This document shows positions 55,901 through 64,000 of a stretch of DNA of 64,000 bases, one piece after another. Where the stretch lies: positions 3,053,564 to 3,117,563 of the forward strand of contig CM057062.1 in assembly GCA_029945375.1 (NCBI GenBank), read 5' to 3'. Source of the stretch: Agaricus subrufescens. Lineage: Eukaryota; Basidiomycota; Agaricomycetes; Agaricales; Agaricaceae. Below the pieces are notes generated by a model. The model saw only the letters and a list, made by a program, of their open reading frames with translations. It made no database searches and was not told the DNA's origin. Within the stretch, counting starts at the first letter, position 1; each line of letters opens with the position of its first letter. A program made the position numbers and the translations under genes.

Positions 55901-58900
55901 CAACGTGAGGATTAAAGAAGGAGACGAATGGAAAGGCGCAATCTTAACCAACAGAGGACTATTCGAACCTACGGTAATGTTTTTCGGAATGTGCAACTCT
56001 CCTGCAACCTTCTCTCGGTGGATGACCACCATATTCCGCGAAATGATCCAAGACGGTTCCCTGGTCAACTACATTGACGATTTCGCCATTCCTGCCGACT
56101 CACTCCCTGAACTAGAAGAACGGACATTGCGATTCCTAAAAATAGCGGACGAAAACAACCTGTGCTTCAAACGAACCAAGTGCGAGTTTAATGCAACCAA
56201 GATCTCGATGCTAGGAACGGTTATAGGAGATGGTCAAGCAAGCATGGAAACTGAAAAAGTCGAATCGGTCCGAAACTGGAGAACCCCAACCTGCGTAAAG
56301 GATGTCGAACGGTTTATCGGCTTCGCAAACTTCTACAGGCGTTTTATTCAGGACTTTAGCACTCTCGCTGCGCCGCTCAATGCCTTGAAGGGAGGTAAGA
56401 TCCCAAAACCATGGAAATGGACCTCCGAGGAACAAAACGCTTTCGAAGCCATCAAAACTGCCATTACCAACGAACCCGTCCTAGCTCTACCAGACAACGA
56501 AGGGAAATTCAGACTCGAGACTGACGCATCCAACGTAGGAATCGGAGCAGTCTTATCCCAGGAACAAGAAGGAAAATGGCACCCTGTCGCCTTCATGTCC
56601 AAAGCCCTCACCGACGCAGAAAAGAACTACGAGATCTACGACAAAGAACTCCTTGCCATAGTCAAAGCAATCAAGAACTGGAGACACTATCTACTAGACG
56701 CCAAACATCAATTCGAAATCTGGACCGACCACGAAAACCTCAAATACTTCCGCGAACCACAAAAACTAAATGCCCGCCAGGCCCGATGGTATCTCATGCT
56801 CCAAGAATACGATTACCTACTCCGACACATCCCTGGTAAAACCAACGTCAAGGCCGACATCCTATCCAGACTCTTCCGACACGAGAACCCCGAAGAAGAG
56901 ACCAAAATCGAGATGTTCAAAGACCGCATGATAATCAGAACCTTATCCGAATTACCCACGTCGCTAGAAATAACCCTCCTCCAGAACCGAAACTTCAGTA
57001 TCTCCACGGACTCCCACATCTTAAACGCAATTCGAAACTCCCCGAAACCCGAATACCGCGTAACTCAGGAGAAAAACAAACGACCTGAACTATTCTGGGA
57101 AGAAAAGGGAATCACCTATCGAAATGGAAAAATCTACGTCCCAGACGAACCGAAACTTCGAGAAACTATTCTACTCGACCACCATAATCCACCCGACATC
57201 GGACACCCCGGAACTTACCGCATGCTCGAACTCCTAAAACGAACCTTCTGGTGGCCCACCATCAAGACTGACGTCAAACGATTCGTGAAAGGATGCACGG
57301 AATGCCAAAGGAACAAAATCATCCGTCAACCAGGTCACATCGCACTCAATCCACTACCGATCCCCGAACTCCCCTGGCAAGAAATCTCCATTGACATGAT
57401 CGGACCCCTACCTAAATCTGAGGAACACGACGCCATACTAGTCATAGTCGATCGATTTTCCAAAATGATTCACCTTATCCCCACCGAAACCTCTCTCACG
57501 TCAAAACAGCTAGCCGAAATCTACAAGAAAGAAGTCTGGCGCATTCATGGAATTCCCAAGCGCATTATTAGCGACCGAGGACCCCAGTTCGCATCAAAAT
57601 TCATGAAAGAACTCTGCACTGCGCTAGGTATCGAAAGAAACCTATCCACCGCATACCACCCGCAAACCGATGGACAAACGGAAAGGATTAACCAAGAAGT
57701 GGAATCATACCTACGCAACTTCGTCAACTACAAACAAAACGACTGGGCAAAATGGCTCCCCACCGCCGAATTCCAGTACAACGACAAAACCCACGCTGCC
57801 ACCAAACAAACCCCGTTCTTCTTGACATATGGAACTCACCCTTGGAAAGGAAACCTCACCGTTAACTCGGCAAACCCACTCGCCAACGAATTTGCCTCGG
57901 AACTAGCGAAAACCCGAGAAGAAGCCCGAAACGCTCTGGAAGACTACAACCAAACCATGTCTGAAAGAGGAAACCTGAAACGGCAGAAGCCTTCCCTATC
58001 CAAAGGAGATCTCGTCTTCCTAGAAGCAAGTAACATACGATCAAACCGCCCTTCCGGAAAAATGGACAACAAAAGATACGGCCCCTTCGAGATTCTAGAA
58101 CCAGTTGGAAACACCTCGTTCCGCCTAAAATTACCTGAAACTTGGGCAATCCACGACGTTTTCCATTCTTCACTCCTCACCAAATTCATTCCACCCGAAT
58201 TCGAATGTCAGAAAACTGCCCCACCGCCGCCACCGGACATTATTAACAACAAAGAAGAATACGAAGTTGAGGAAATCCGAGGACACCAAAAGAAAGGCCG
58301 AGGCATACAATACCTGGTACACTGGAAAGGATACGACAACTCCGAGGACACATGGCAATCCGCAGCAGATCTTGAGAACGCCAAGGATATCCTGGACAAG
58401 TACCGAGCCGACAACAACCTATAAAAGGAACATCAGTTCCCTGCCAACGGTATAGCATTCGTCTATTGGTTCGAAGAAGACATCATGAGCACTCAACAAA
58501 ACACCGCCAACACCCCCACCGACCGCGAGGCCTACCACAGCCTCATCATCGACTCTTTCCGCAGTTCCGCCAAACGTGAGCTGTTGGAAATCCTCGGGGC
58601 GGTAACCGATGTGGAGAACCGCTACGCGCACACCTACTTCCCCCTTGTCCTCGACCAACCCACCGGAGTGAACGCTCCAACCACAGAGGAGAGAGACCAC
58701 ATGACCAAGGTCATGAGAACGGAGAGGATGCTGATTAAGAAAATCAGAGCTAAATTGGAAGCGATGGAGAACGATCTGGTAGATCTCACCAAGGAGATAA
58801 ACCCGAATGCCCTCGGATGGGCCGCTAATGGAGGAACATGGGAAAATGGATGGGTACCACAGGAAGTACCACAGGACGATGAAAACAATCAGCAACAGTA

Positions 58901-61151
58901 AATAAGTTGCCTAATAGGGAGGAGGAAAGTAGTATAAATCCCAATCCGTTTGTCGCCCTTTTTTCATCCAATCTGCCCAGCATTTCTCTCTCAAAGTACA
59001 TCCCTCTTCTCGAAGCTCTAGTCATGAACCCCTCCACCCAACCCTCTGTCTCCGCTGCTCAACCTTCTATTCCCCCTCACATCCATCCCCTCTTCGATCA
59101 ACGTCCCCACGAAGACTACCTCTCCTCCGTCTACAACATCAATGAACGACGCACCCATCTCCTTCGCCTCCTTCACGCCCTAGGATACACCCGCAACCTG
59201 GGTAAAACCCTGCACGAGACCGCCACCAACATACACACCACCTGCCTCACCGCTGTACAACCGATCCGTACCGTCATCGGACATGATGACGACTTCCACA
59301 CTGAATTCGGAGCCGTCATGAAGAGTCTCGCCCACATCATCCCCATGAACATTGAATATCGATCCCACAAAATGTGCTGCGCCATTATCGACCACCTCCG
59401 TACCCTCCCTGACGTAGGAAATGAAGAAACCCGAAACGCCGCCAAACGAATGATCGATACCTATCAGAAGTTCGCCCCCACCAGACCCGCTTCCCCAGAG
59501 CCCGAACAGGAACCCGAAGAACCCCTCCCAGTCCCCAACTACACCACCGTCATGCGCGATCGGATGGATGAAGATTCCGATAAGGAAAATATTCCCCCCG
59601 CACCGACCAAGCAAGTCAAAGTTAGCAACATCGCCGACCCTGACATTCTTGATGAAATGATCAAATTGAAAACCTATCTCCGACACATTCCCCCATTCGC
59701 CAACCCTACCGAATTTGTCATTCCTTTCAACTACACCTTTGCTCACGGTGGAGAAATCGAATATCGCCCCGCATACTGGACCGTCATACTCTCCGCATTG
59801 TTGAAAAACTACGGTACCGAAGACCGTTACAAAGGGGAACAAGTCCGCTACGTCAAATCCGGCAACGACAATGCCCCCCACTTTATCGGTTGGAGCGAAA
59901 AGACCAACAAGTGGATAATCGCCGATAAGAAGGCCAAATTACTCCTCGCGCTCACCGATTGATGCTTCTCGGTGCTCGAAGCCTGAACGGAGGGTGATGT
60001 TACGATCTATTTCTATTATCGGTCCCCTGACCCAGGCCCATATGCTACCGCTCCACCACCATATGCCACCATTACTGTATCCGTGTATATGTTCTCATGT
60101 TTACTCAGCCATGTTCTCACCGTTAGTCAGACACCTCGGGTATACTTACTCAGCCCGACTTCTCCTTCTATTATTAGGTAGTCGACTCTTCTATAAGTAG
60201 CGTAGTTATACTCTGTATTCCTTACGCTTTACCAACTCGCTATATTCCCTTATCGCTCTCAAGTCTTTGCCTTAAGTTGCAACCTGAGCTAATCGCTATA
60301 AGGTCGTAACAAACAGCACACTCATCGACATCTACAAACATGCAATACACCCCGATATTGCATATCGATTGACAATGCATGAAAACCCACCTACAACTAT
60401 AGCTGATTGGTACACCAGAGCAAGGAAAGCAGATGACCAAATGAGAGCAGCCCGAATGGAATTTGGAGGAGATCCAAGTCAGATCTCGGCACTACGACCC
60501 CAACAACGAAAGCCGATGCCAAGAAATCATTTCCAAAGACCACCACAATACCACCGACCCAATTTCGGAGCAGGATATTACCAAACTTACGCAGGACCAC
60601 CAGTTCATGCAAGACCACCACCACCACCACCCGCACGAGATCCAAATGCCATGGATGTAGACAACATTGCAATGTATTATGGATATGACGAAGAAGGATC
60701 ATACCAGGAATATCAGGAATATCAAGAATACCCAGAATATCAAGAAGGATATGAACAGGAATACCAGAACTATCAAATGGAAGAACACTCCGACGAATTT
60801 TTAGAAGAAGTCGTTATGAACCTAAACCTAGTTATGACACCTCAGCAAAAAACTTGGTTCAAACAAAAACGATGCCTAAATTGCGGACAACTCGGACACT
60901 TCGCAAGAAATTGCCCAAGACGACGTCAGAACCCTGGTTCTCAATTTAATCGATTCCAACCTAGAAGACCACCACAACAAAGCCGACCTACAGGACCAAT
61001 GAGATTACCACCAAAAATGGGAATCAACAATCCTCAGCCAAAGAAAGTGAATGTAGTAGAATTAACAGAAGCATTCTCAAATTTATCAGCTGAAGAGAGA
61101 GATGAATTCTTTAAAGAAGCAGCCGGAAATTTTCAAACCGAAGCGGTCTAG
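52963..61151 (+). CDS. gag: gag of element A (split by element B)
   Basis: The two parts, 52963-53417 and 60317-61151, join in frame when element B and one copy of its AACAG duplication are removed, giving 429 codons from the ATG of MAQPQQQQ. Features: a Gln run, a retrotransposon capsid region (LTIPEPFNGNRDKFDSWLHG), Pro-rich and Tyr-Gln-Glu repeats (QEYQEYQEYPEYQEGY), and one CCHC zinc knuckle (CLNCGQLGHFARNC). The same frame is open upstream to 52243 without a clear ATG except the one at 52648; that part is acidic then Ser/Pro-rich, so the true start is uncertain. A 227-codon frame at 52280-52963 is a shadow. Gag would form the particle and bind RNA. Confidence 0.8.
53413..53417. repeat. 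Target site duplication of element B, left (AACAG)
   Basis: AACAG directly before the 5' LTR, repeated at 60312-60316 directly after the 3' LTR, inside gag of element A. Confidence 0.95.
53418..53731 (+). repeat. 5' LTR of element B, 314 bp
   Basis: Begins TGTTACGA and ends TCGTAACA (perfect 8-bp inverted terminal repeat). TATAAG lies at 53612. Confidence 0.95.
53612..53655 (+). promoter_or_regulatory. TATA box and putative transcript 5' end of element B
   Basis: TATAAG starts at 53612. ACGCTTTACCAA (53644-53655) begins 32 nt later and is exactly complementary to 53733-53744 next to the LTR. The spacing equals that in element A. Confidence 0.6.
53733..53744 (+). promoter_or_regulatory. Putative self-primer binding site of element B
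   Basis: TTGGTAAAGCGT, 1 nt after the LTR end, is the exact 12-nt reverse complement of LTR positions 53644-53655. Confidence 0.6.
53812..54939 (+). CDS. gag: gag of element B, 375 aa
   Basis: Structural protein of a Ty3/gypsy element. The acidic N-terminal 80 residues are followed by a capsid-type region (PGYFEGDRKKFNDWWRGIEV to about residue 240). Two CCHC zinc knuckles lie near the C-terminus (CLKCGKFGHIKKEC and CYNCGKPGHIAKVC). It overlaps the start of the pol frame by 133 nt. Pol lies in the -1 frame, so a frameshift is expected, but no canonical X XXY YYZ heptamer is seen by eye in the overlap. Confidence 0.9.
   Translation: MSTDDFDQLGIDFETLFYEGHRTGNRFEPLRQEEEQDQSSENEEPEEHEPEGPEPVAVAPNTPLDEELNRLAKELEELELKEMATSTTEPRTKIDHKALIDPGYFEGDRKKFNDWWRGIEVYLTFHQYQDSNSKILIATNRLRGEIPGWFAKHWEDKVIKSDDTADWNTFSQEIVDAFSPGNEKEIAKEKIETYKQGNTHTNDFLVKFTALISQSGTNEDHALYLLKNHTRPDIIHTILGYPPSSIPTSLKGWIAAIGSVGKGWESTEKRRNDQRTATGVTYGGNGQPMEIGARKLEWDANGRPKCLKCGKFGHIKKECRGGSGRSNIECYNCGKPGHIAKVCRSPKKQTKIRAITTGEEGTAEETQQDFPKGSE
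54807..58424 (+). CDS. pol: pol of element B (PR-RT-RNase H-IN-chromodomain)
   Basis: Polyprotein in the -1 frame relative to gag. The frame opens at 54807 with no ATG near the start, so it is probably expressed as a Gag-Pol fusion. Order by codon from 54807: aspartic protease (LDSGCTHT, about 92), reverse transcriptase (KKDGSLRLCQDYRKL, then YIDD at about 422), RNase H (LETDASNVGIGAVL, about 572), integrase with an HHCC-type N-terminus (CTECQR, about 831) and D-D-35-E core (IDMIG, SDRGPQF, then QTER with exactly 35 residues between the second Asp and Glu). A chromodomain (IQYLVHWKGYDNSEDTW) fills the last 55 codons. The chromodomain places it among chromoviruses and would steer integration to modified chromatin. 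No stop or frameshift is seen, so it is likely functional. Confidence 0.95.
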   Translation: MWQTRPHRQSMPKPQETNQDSRYYHRRRRNSRRNSTGFSQRFGVGTNSRTNVSSRMRNRYVCPQKRLGVQELILKPEITKPNGETFQAKTMLDSGCTHTCIDKRTVYKQKIPTHKLDHPIQATNADGTPSGKEPITKFVNLDLNIEGHQETIDAVVAELDSADIFIGHDWLTKHNPEIDWNRGTVTFSRCPPECSIRHTNFSLPEHLRRLQTKWEDFEEEKEPDPTNPLDLPEYMRPYTHLFNKKNFDKLPKRTQWDHEVNLLPDAPNEIDAKVYEMTPKEEIELNKFLDENLASNRIRPSKSPYAAPCFFVPKKDGSLRLCQDYRKLNEVTIKDKTPLPLISEVIGKLKHAKYFNKLDIIWGYNNVRIKEGDEWKGAILTNRGLFEPTVMFFGMCNSPATFSRWMTTIFREMIQDGSLVNYIDDFAIPADSLPELEERTLRFLKIADENNLCFKRTKCEFNATKISMLGTVIGDGQASMETEKVESVRNWRTPTCVKDVERFIGFANFYRRFIQDFSTLAAPLNALKGGKIPKPWKWTSEEQNAFEAIKTAITNEPVLALPDNEGKFRLETDASNVGIGAVLSQEQEGKWHPVAFMSKALTDAEKNYEIYDKELLAIVKAIKNWRHYLLDAKHQFEIWTDHENLKYFREPQKLNARQARWYLMLQEYDYLLRHIPGKTNVKADILSRLFRHENPEEETKIEMFKDRMIIRTLSELPTSLEITLLQNRNFSISTDSHILNAIRNSPKPEYRVTQEKNKRPELFWEEKGITYRNGKIYVPDEPKLRETILLDHHNPPDIGHPGTYRMLELLKRTFWWPTIKTDVKRFVKGCTECQRNKIIRQPGHIALNPLPIPELPWQEISIDMIGPLPKSEEHDAILVIVDRFSKMIHLIPTETSLTSKQLAEIYKKEVWRIHGIPKRIISDRGPQFASKFMKELCTALGIERNLSTAYHPQTDGQTERINQEVESYLRNFVNYKQNDWAKWLPTAEFQYNDKTHAATKQTPFFLTYGTHPWKGNLTVNSANPLANEFASELAKTREEARNALEDYNQTMSERGNLKRQKPSLSKGDLVFLEASNIRSNRPSGKMDNKRYGPFEILEPVGNTSFRLKLPETWAIHDVFHSSLLTKFIPPEFECQKTAPPPPPDIINNKEEYEVEEIRGHQKKGRGIQYLVHWKGYDNSEDTWQSAADLENAKDILDKYRADNNL
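58485..58901 (+). CDS. Extra ORF 1 of element B, 138 aa
   Basis: Not recognised. It lies 60 nt after pol and before the 3' LTR, a position where env-like or accessory ORFs occur in some gypsy elements. It starts MSTQQNTANTPTDREAY. A charged, probably helical middle (MLIKKIRAKLEAMENDLVDL) looks coiled-coil-like. The C-terminal end is Gly/Trp/Asn/Gln-rich (NGGTWENGWVPQE). No signal peptide or membrane segment, so not an envelope protein. Confidence 0.6.
   Translation: MSTQQNTANTPTDREAYHSLIIDSFRSSAKRELLEILGAVTDVENRYAHTYFPLVLDQPTGVNAPTTEERDHMTKVMRTERMLIKKIRAKLEAMENDLVDLTKEINPNALGWAANGGTWENGWVPQEVPQDDENNQQQ
58932..58938 (+). promoter_or_regulatory. TATA-like box before extra ORF 2 of element B
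   Basis: TATAAAT lies 92 nt before the ATG at 59024 and just after extra ORF 1, and might drive a separate transcript. It is a pattern only. Confidence 0.3.
59024..59962 (+). CDS. Extra ORF 2 of element B, 312 aa
   Basis: Not recognised. The start chosen is the first ATG (MNPSTQPSVSAAQ). The frame is open 117 nt further upstream without ATG. A Ser/Pro-rich N-terminus is followed by a helical region (about residues 40-140) with NERRTHLLRLLHALGYTR, an acidic Pro/Glu hinge (SPEPEQEPEEPLP) with a KENIPP motif, and a C-terminal domain of about 100 residues (IPFNYTFAHGGEIEYRPAYW, then FIGWSEKTNKWIIADKKAK). No membrane segment is visible. It ends 35 bp before the 3' LTR. It could be an accessory retrotransposon gene or captured host sequence. 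Confidence 0.65.
   Translation: MNPSTQPSVSAAQPSIPPHIHPLFDQRPHEDYLSSVYNINERRTHLLRLLHALGYTRNLGKTLHETATNIHTTCLTAVQPIRTVIGHDDDFHTEFGAVMKSLAHIIPMNIEYRSHKMCCAIIDHLRTLPDVGNEETRNAAKRMIDTYQKFAPTRPASPEPEQEPEEPLPVPNYTTVMRDRMDEDSDKENIPPAPTKQVKVSNIADPDILDEMIKLKTYLRHIPPFANPTEFVIPFNYTFAHGGEIEYRPAYWTVILSALLKNYGTEDRYKGEQVRYVKSGNDNAPHFIGWSEKTNKWIIADKKAKLLLALTD
59979..59997 (+). promoter_or_regulatory. Putative polypurine tract of element B
   Basis: Purine-rich GAACGGAGGGTGA directly abuts the TGTTACG start of the 3' LTR, where plus-strand DNA synthesis is primed. Confidence 0.6.
59998..60311 (+). repeat. 3' LTR of element B, 314 bp
   Basis: Identical to the 5' LTR except for one C/T difference near position 20. 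Confidence 0.95.
60312..60316. repeat. Target site duplication of element B, right (AACAG)
   Basis: Matches 53413-53417. Gag of element A resumes immediately after. Confidence 0.95.
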
Positions 61152-64000
61152 TAGAAGACATTAGATCGCAACCCATTGAAGACTCACCCTATGTACTACC
61201 ATCTCTCATGCCTATCAACACTCTAACGATACCGAAAACACAATCTGATTCGTTTATCCGACTACCCGTCACATTTCTAAATGGGAACCAACAAGTTACA
61301 ACACACCTCGCATTATTAGACTCAGGATCTCAAGGAAATCTTATCGATCCAAAATTCGTAGAAAATCAAGGAATTAAGAAACGAGCATTATCAAGACTGA
61401 TACCAGTACATTTTGTGGATGGAACTATACGAGAAGATGCCATTCAACACTATGCCGTTCTCGACATTACCATCGATAAAAGAAGATGCAAAGTAAACTT
61501 CTATGTAACTAAACTAAAAGGGAAAGACATTCTACTCGGCACACCATTCTTGGAAACAACAAATCCTGATATCGATTGGAAACGAAGGACTTTTAAATGG
61601 AGAAAAGAAAACCCATTACCGGAACTTATGCATTCATCATCACGACCTGCCGACTCCACAACAATAGCACTCAACTACGTTGCCTTAGAAGAAGAAGAAG
61701 AGGAGGATATTTTCAATATCACAAGATATTATAATGAATGGGAAGAAGATCCATTTGAATATAGAGAATTTGATGAATTTGACGAATTTTCCATTGAACA
61801 AGAATTCCAAGGAATAATTAACCCACCATGCGAAGTCAACAAAGTTACTACAGCAACACAACTCGACCAATTGAAAGAAATCAAGAAGAAAGTAGAAATA
61901 CCAACTCGATTTAAGAAATACTCAAAAGTGTTTGATGAAAAAGCATCTGAACAATTTCCACCATCAAGACCCTTCGACCATAAAATTGATCTAAAATCCG
62001 ACTTTGTACCAGAAAAAGGGAAAATCTACAACTTATCACCAATAGAGAAAGACGCCCTTCGAGACTTTATCAGAGAAAACCTAAGGAAAGGATACATAAG
62101 ACCATCGGAATCTGAGACAGCAGCATCATTCTTCTTTGTAGGAAAGAAAGATGGAAAACTAAGACCAGTACAAGATTATCGACACCTAAACAAATACACG
62201 ACAAGGAATTCTTATCCGATACCGATGATTACCAAGATAATGGACAAGTTAAAAGACGCCAAGTATTTCACCAAATTAGACGTAAGATTGGGATATAACA
62301 ACATTCGAATTCGAGAAGGAGACCAATGGAAAGCAGCATTCAAAACCGAGTTTGGATTATTTGAACCTATGGTTATGTTCTTCGGAATGACAAATTCACC
62401 AGCAACATTTCAACACATGATGGACAACATATTTGTGGACATGATAGATGAAAATCTGATCGTAATATATATGGACGACATCCTGATTTTTGCCCCAACA
62501 ATTGAAAAACTAGACGACATAACGGAAGAAGTTTTGAAAAGACTAGAAGCGAACGACTTATACCTCAAACCCGAAAAATGTGAATTCCGCAAGCAAAAAC
62601 TAGAATACCTAGGACACATTATCAGCCCAGGAAAAGTAGAAATGGATCCAACAAAACTCAATGGAATCAAGCAATGGAAAACACCAAAAACAACACGAGA
62701 TGTTAGAAAATTCATAGGATTCTGCAACTATTACCGAAAATTTATTCATCAATATGCCAATATCGCCAAACCCCTTAACGCCCTACTATCACGCAACAAA
62801 CCATTCCAATGGTCAGAAGAAGCTACAAAATCGTTTGAAAAACTGAAAGGAGATTTTTAAAACAACCCATCCTCATGGTCCCGGATCAAGACAAACCCTT
62901 CGAAATAGAATGCGACGCATCAAAATATGCCTCAGGAGCAGTATTAAATCAAAAGGATATAAATGGAAATAGGCACCCAGTGTGCTTCTTTTCAAAGACA
63001 TTCAATCCGACTGAAAGAAATTACGACATACATGATCGGGAACTACTTGCTATCATTAGAGCCCTGGAAGAATGGAGACACTATTTAGAAGGATCACCAC
63101 ATCAAATCATGATTCGCTCGGATCACCAAAACTTGACATTTTGGAGAAGCCCGAAGAAAATTAATAGAAGACAAGCAAGATGGTTTCAATATCTACAACG
63201 GTTCAACTTCAAAATTGAACATGTACCTGGATCAAAGTTAGTAGCAGCTGATGCACTATCCAGAAGACCAGACCATATCCCAGAAGAAGATAACGACAAT
63301 GAAGATATTACGGTACTACCAGAAACTCTATTTATAAATCTGGTAGACATCAAAATTCAAAACGACATCTTAGAAGAAGAAAACTACGACCCAGAACCAG
63401 CTGAAGCATTAAAGAATTTATTACAGAAGAAACCGGAAGCAGTAAAAGAACAATACTCTCTTTACCAAACAAAAACGAAACCACTACTCTTATATGAAGG
63501 AAAAGTTGTTATACCAAGTAGTTTGGAATTACGAAGAAAGATCATTGCAAGATATCATGACAACCCAACAGCAGGACACCCTGGAGAATTGGAAACCTAC
63601 AGAAAAGCGAAACAAGAAGTATACTGGCCAGGAATGAACACTTTCATTCGAAACTACGTAAAAGGATGCGGAAAATGTCAACAATACAAAATAAACCGAC
63701 ACCCTTCCAAACCACCACTGAATCCTATCGAACCACCAACATCAAACAGACCATTCTCACAGATAGCAATGGATTTAATCACCGACTTACCACCGTCAAA
63801 AGGACTCGATGGGAGGATTTATGACTCGATTTTGTCCATAGTGGACCATGGACTTTCAAAAGGGGCTATTTTCATACCAATTACCAAAACTGCAACAGCA
63901 CAAACAATCACAAACGTCTTTATAAACGAATTCTACAAGAGATTTGGACTACCAGACAAGATAATATCGGACAGAGACCCAAGATTTTCATCAAAATCCA
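61115..64000 (+). CDS. pol: pol of element A (PR-RT-RNase H-IN, one frameshift, partial)
   Basis: Frame -1 to gag, open from 61115; the first ATG is at 61208. It contains an aspartic protease (LLDSGSQGNLID), reverse transcriptase (KKDGKLRPVQDYRHL, YMDD near 62468-62480), RNase H (FEIECDASKYASGAVL, then HDRELLAIIRALEEWRHYL), an integrase zinc-binding region (CGKCQQYK) and the start of the integrase core (IAMDLI, SDRDPRF) at the window edge. At 62854-62858 a run of five T is followed by TAA (62858-62860). The downstream RNase H-IN frame continues only if one extra T is read (frame shift of -1), after which it is open to 64000. A one-base deletion, an assembly error in a homopolymer, or slippage are possible; the first is most likely. 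Confidence 0.85.
61127..61133 (+). promoter_or_regulatory. Putative -1 frameshift site between gag and pol of element A
   Basis: AAATTTT sits in the gag phase as A AAT TTT, a canonical X XXY YYZ slippery heptamer, 15 nt before the gag stop (61149-61151). A -1 slip leads straight into the open pol frame (61115 onward). Confidence 0.6.

Larger units (their letters stand above)
53418..60311 (+). mobile_element. Ty3/gypsy chromovirus B, complete, 6,894 bp
   Basis: It has 314-bp LTRs at both ends differing at one position (C at about 53437 versus T at about 60017), a 5-bp duplication AACAG, intact gag and pol, a C-terminal chromodomain and two extra ORFs. Nested in gag of element A, hence younger than A. 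Everything needed for autonomous movement appears present. Confidence 0.95.
51654..64000 (+). mobile_element. Ty3/gypsy LTR retrotransposon A (interrupted by B, runs off window)
   Basis: Inserted in exon 4 of NLR unit 10. It consists of the 5' LTR (51654-52153), gag split by nested element B, pol, and an end beyond the window. Order PR-RT-RNase H-IN identifies Ty3/gypsy. The 3' LTR and the duplication of the 5 bp before the LTR (ATTGG) cannot be seen. Its AT-richer codon use differs from element B. Confidence 0.9.

Noticed and set aside
58485..59962. Extra ORFs of element B as a retroviral-type envelope gene
   Set aside because: Neither ORF has a signal peptide, transmembrane segment or cysteine pattern expected of an envelope protein.

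Overview
The window looks like an accessory region of a mushroom-forming basidiomycete (Agaricomycetes) genome. Evidence: genes split by 47-67 nt GT-AG (occasionally GC-AG) introns, a Tnp2/Plavaka-type DNA transposase, a fungal anoctamin relic, NACHT ATPases of the agaricomycete type, and Ty3/gypsy retrotransposons, one with a chromodomain. No species is claimed.

Left part (1-11.4 kb). An unrecognised minus-strand gene remnant lies at the edge. Next comes an apparently complete five-exon Plavaka/Tnp2 transposase gene (minus strand), then about 2 kb of decayed coding-like sequence and an anoctamin (TMEM16) pseudogene broken by a 22-bp tandem duplication. Two small unrecognised genes are divergently oriented: a 148-aa Ser/acidic protein and a 606-aa Lys-rich protein with a long Asp-Asn repeat.

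Central part (11.4-51.7 kb). Ten head-to-tail copies of one six-exon NLR-like gene, plus one C-terminal fragment, all on the plus strand and about 3.2-4 kb apart. Each unit has: exon 1, a short basic amphipathic peptide; exon 2, a short Asn-rich segment with two G-D-[Q/H] pseudo-repeats around a length-variable Val-Asn-Asn linker; exon 3, the NACHT ATPase and following helical region; exons 4-6, a conserved C-terminal part with no LRR, WD40, ankyrin or TPR repeats, ending in YYAIPYPE or a close variant. Five copies (units 2, 4, 5, 7, 8) have open frames across all exons. The other five are broken by a nonsense codon in exon 1 (unit 1), several nonsense codons (unit 3), frameshifts (unit 6), a late nonsense codon (unit 9) or a retrotransposon insertion (unit 10). 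This resembles a rapidly turning-over self/non-self recognition locus. The N-terminal exon 2 motif is a candidate amyloid-type signalling element.

Between units 8 and 9 sits a 3.85-kb, almost perfect palindrome (foldback element). It is flanked by a 10-bp direct repeat whose empty-site counterpart can be recognised after unit 9.

Right part (51.65-64 kb). A Ty3/gypsy element (A) is inserted in exon 4 of unit 10 and runs off the window. A second, very young chromovirus (B, LTRs differing at 1 of 314 positions) is nested in its gag gene. In both elements the sequence just after the 5' LTR is exactly complementary (11-12 nt) to an LTR segment starting 32 nt after a TATA box, which is the arrangement expected for Tf1-type self-primed reverse transcription. 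Element B also carries two extra ORFs between pol and the 3' LTR.
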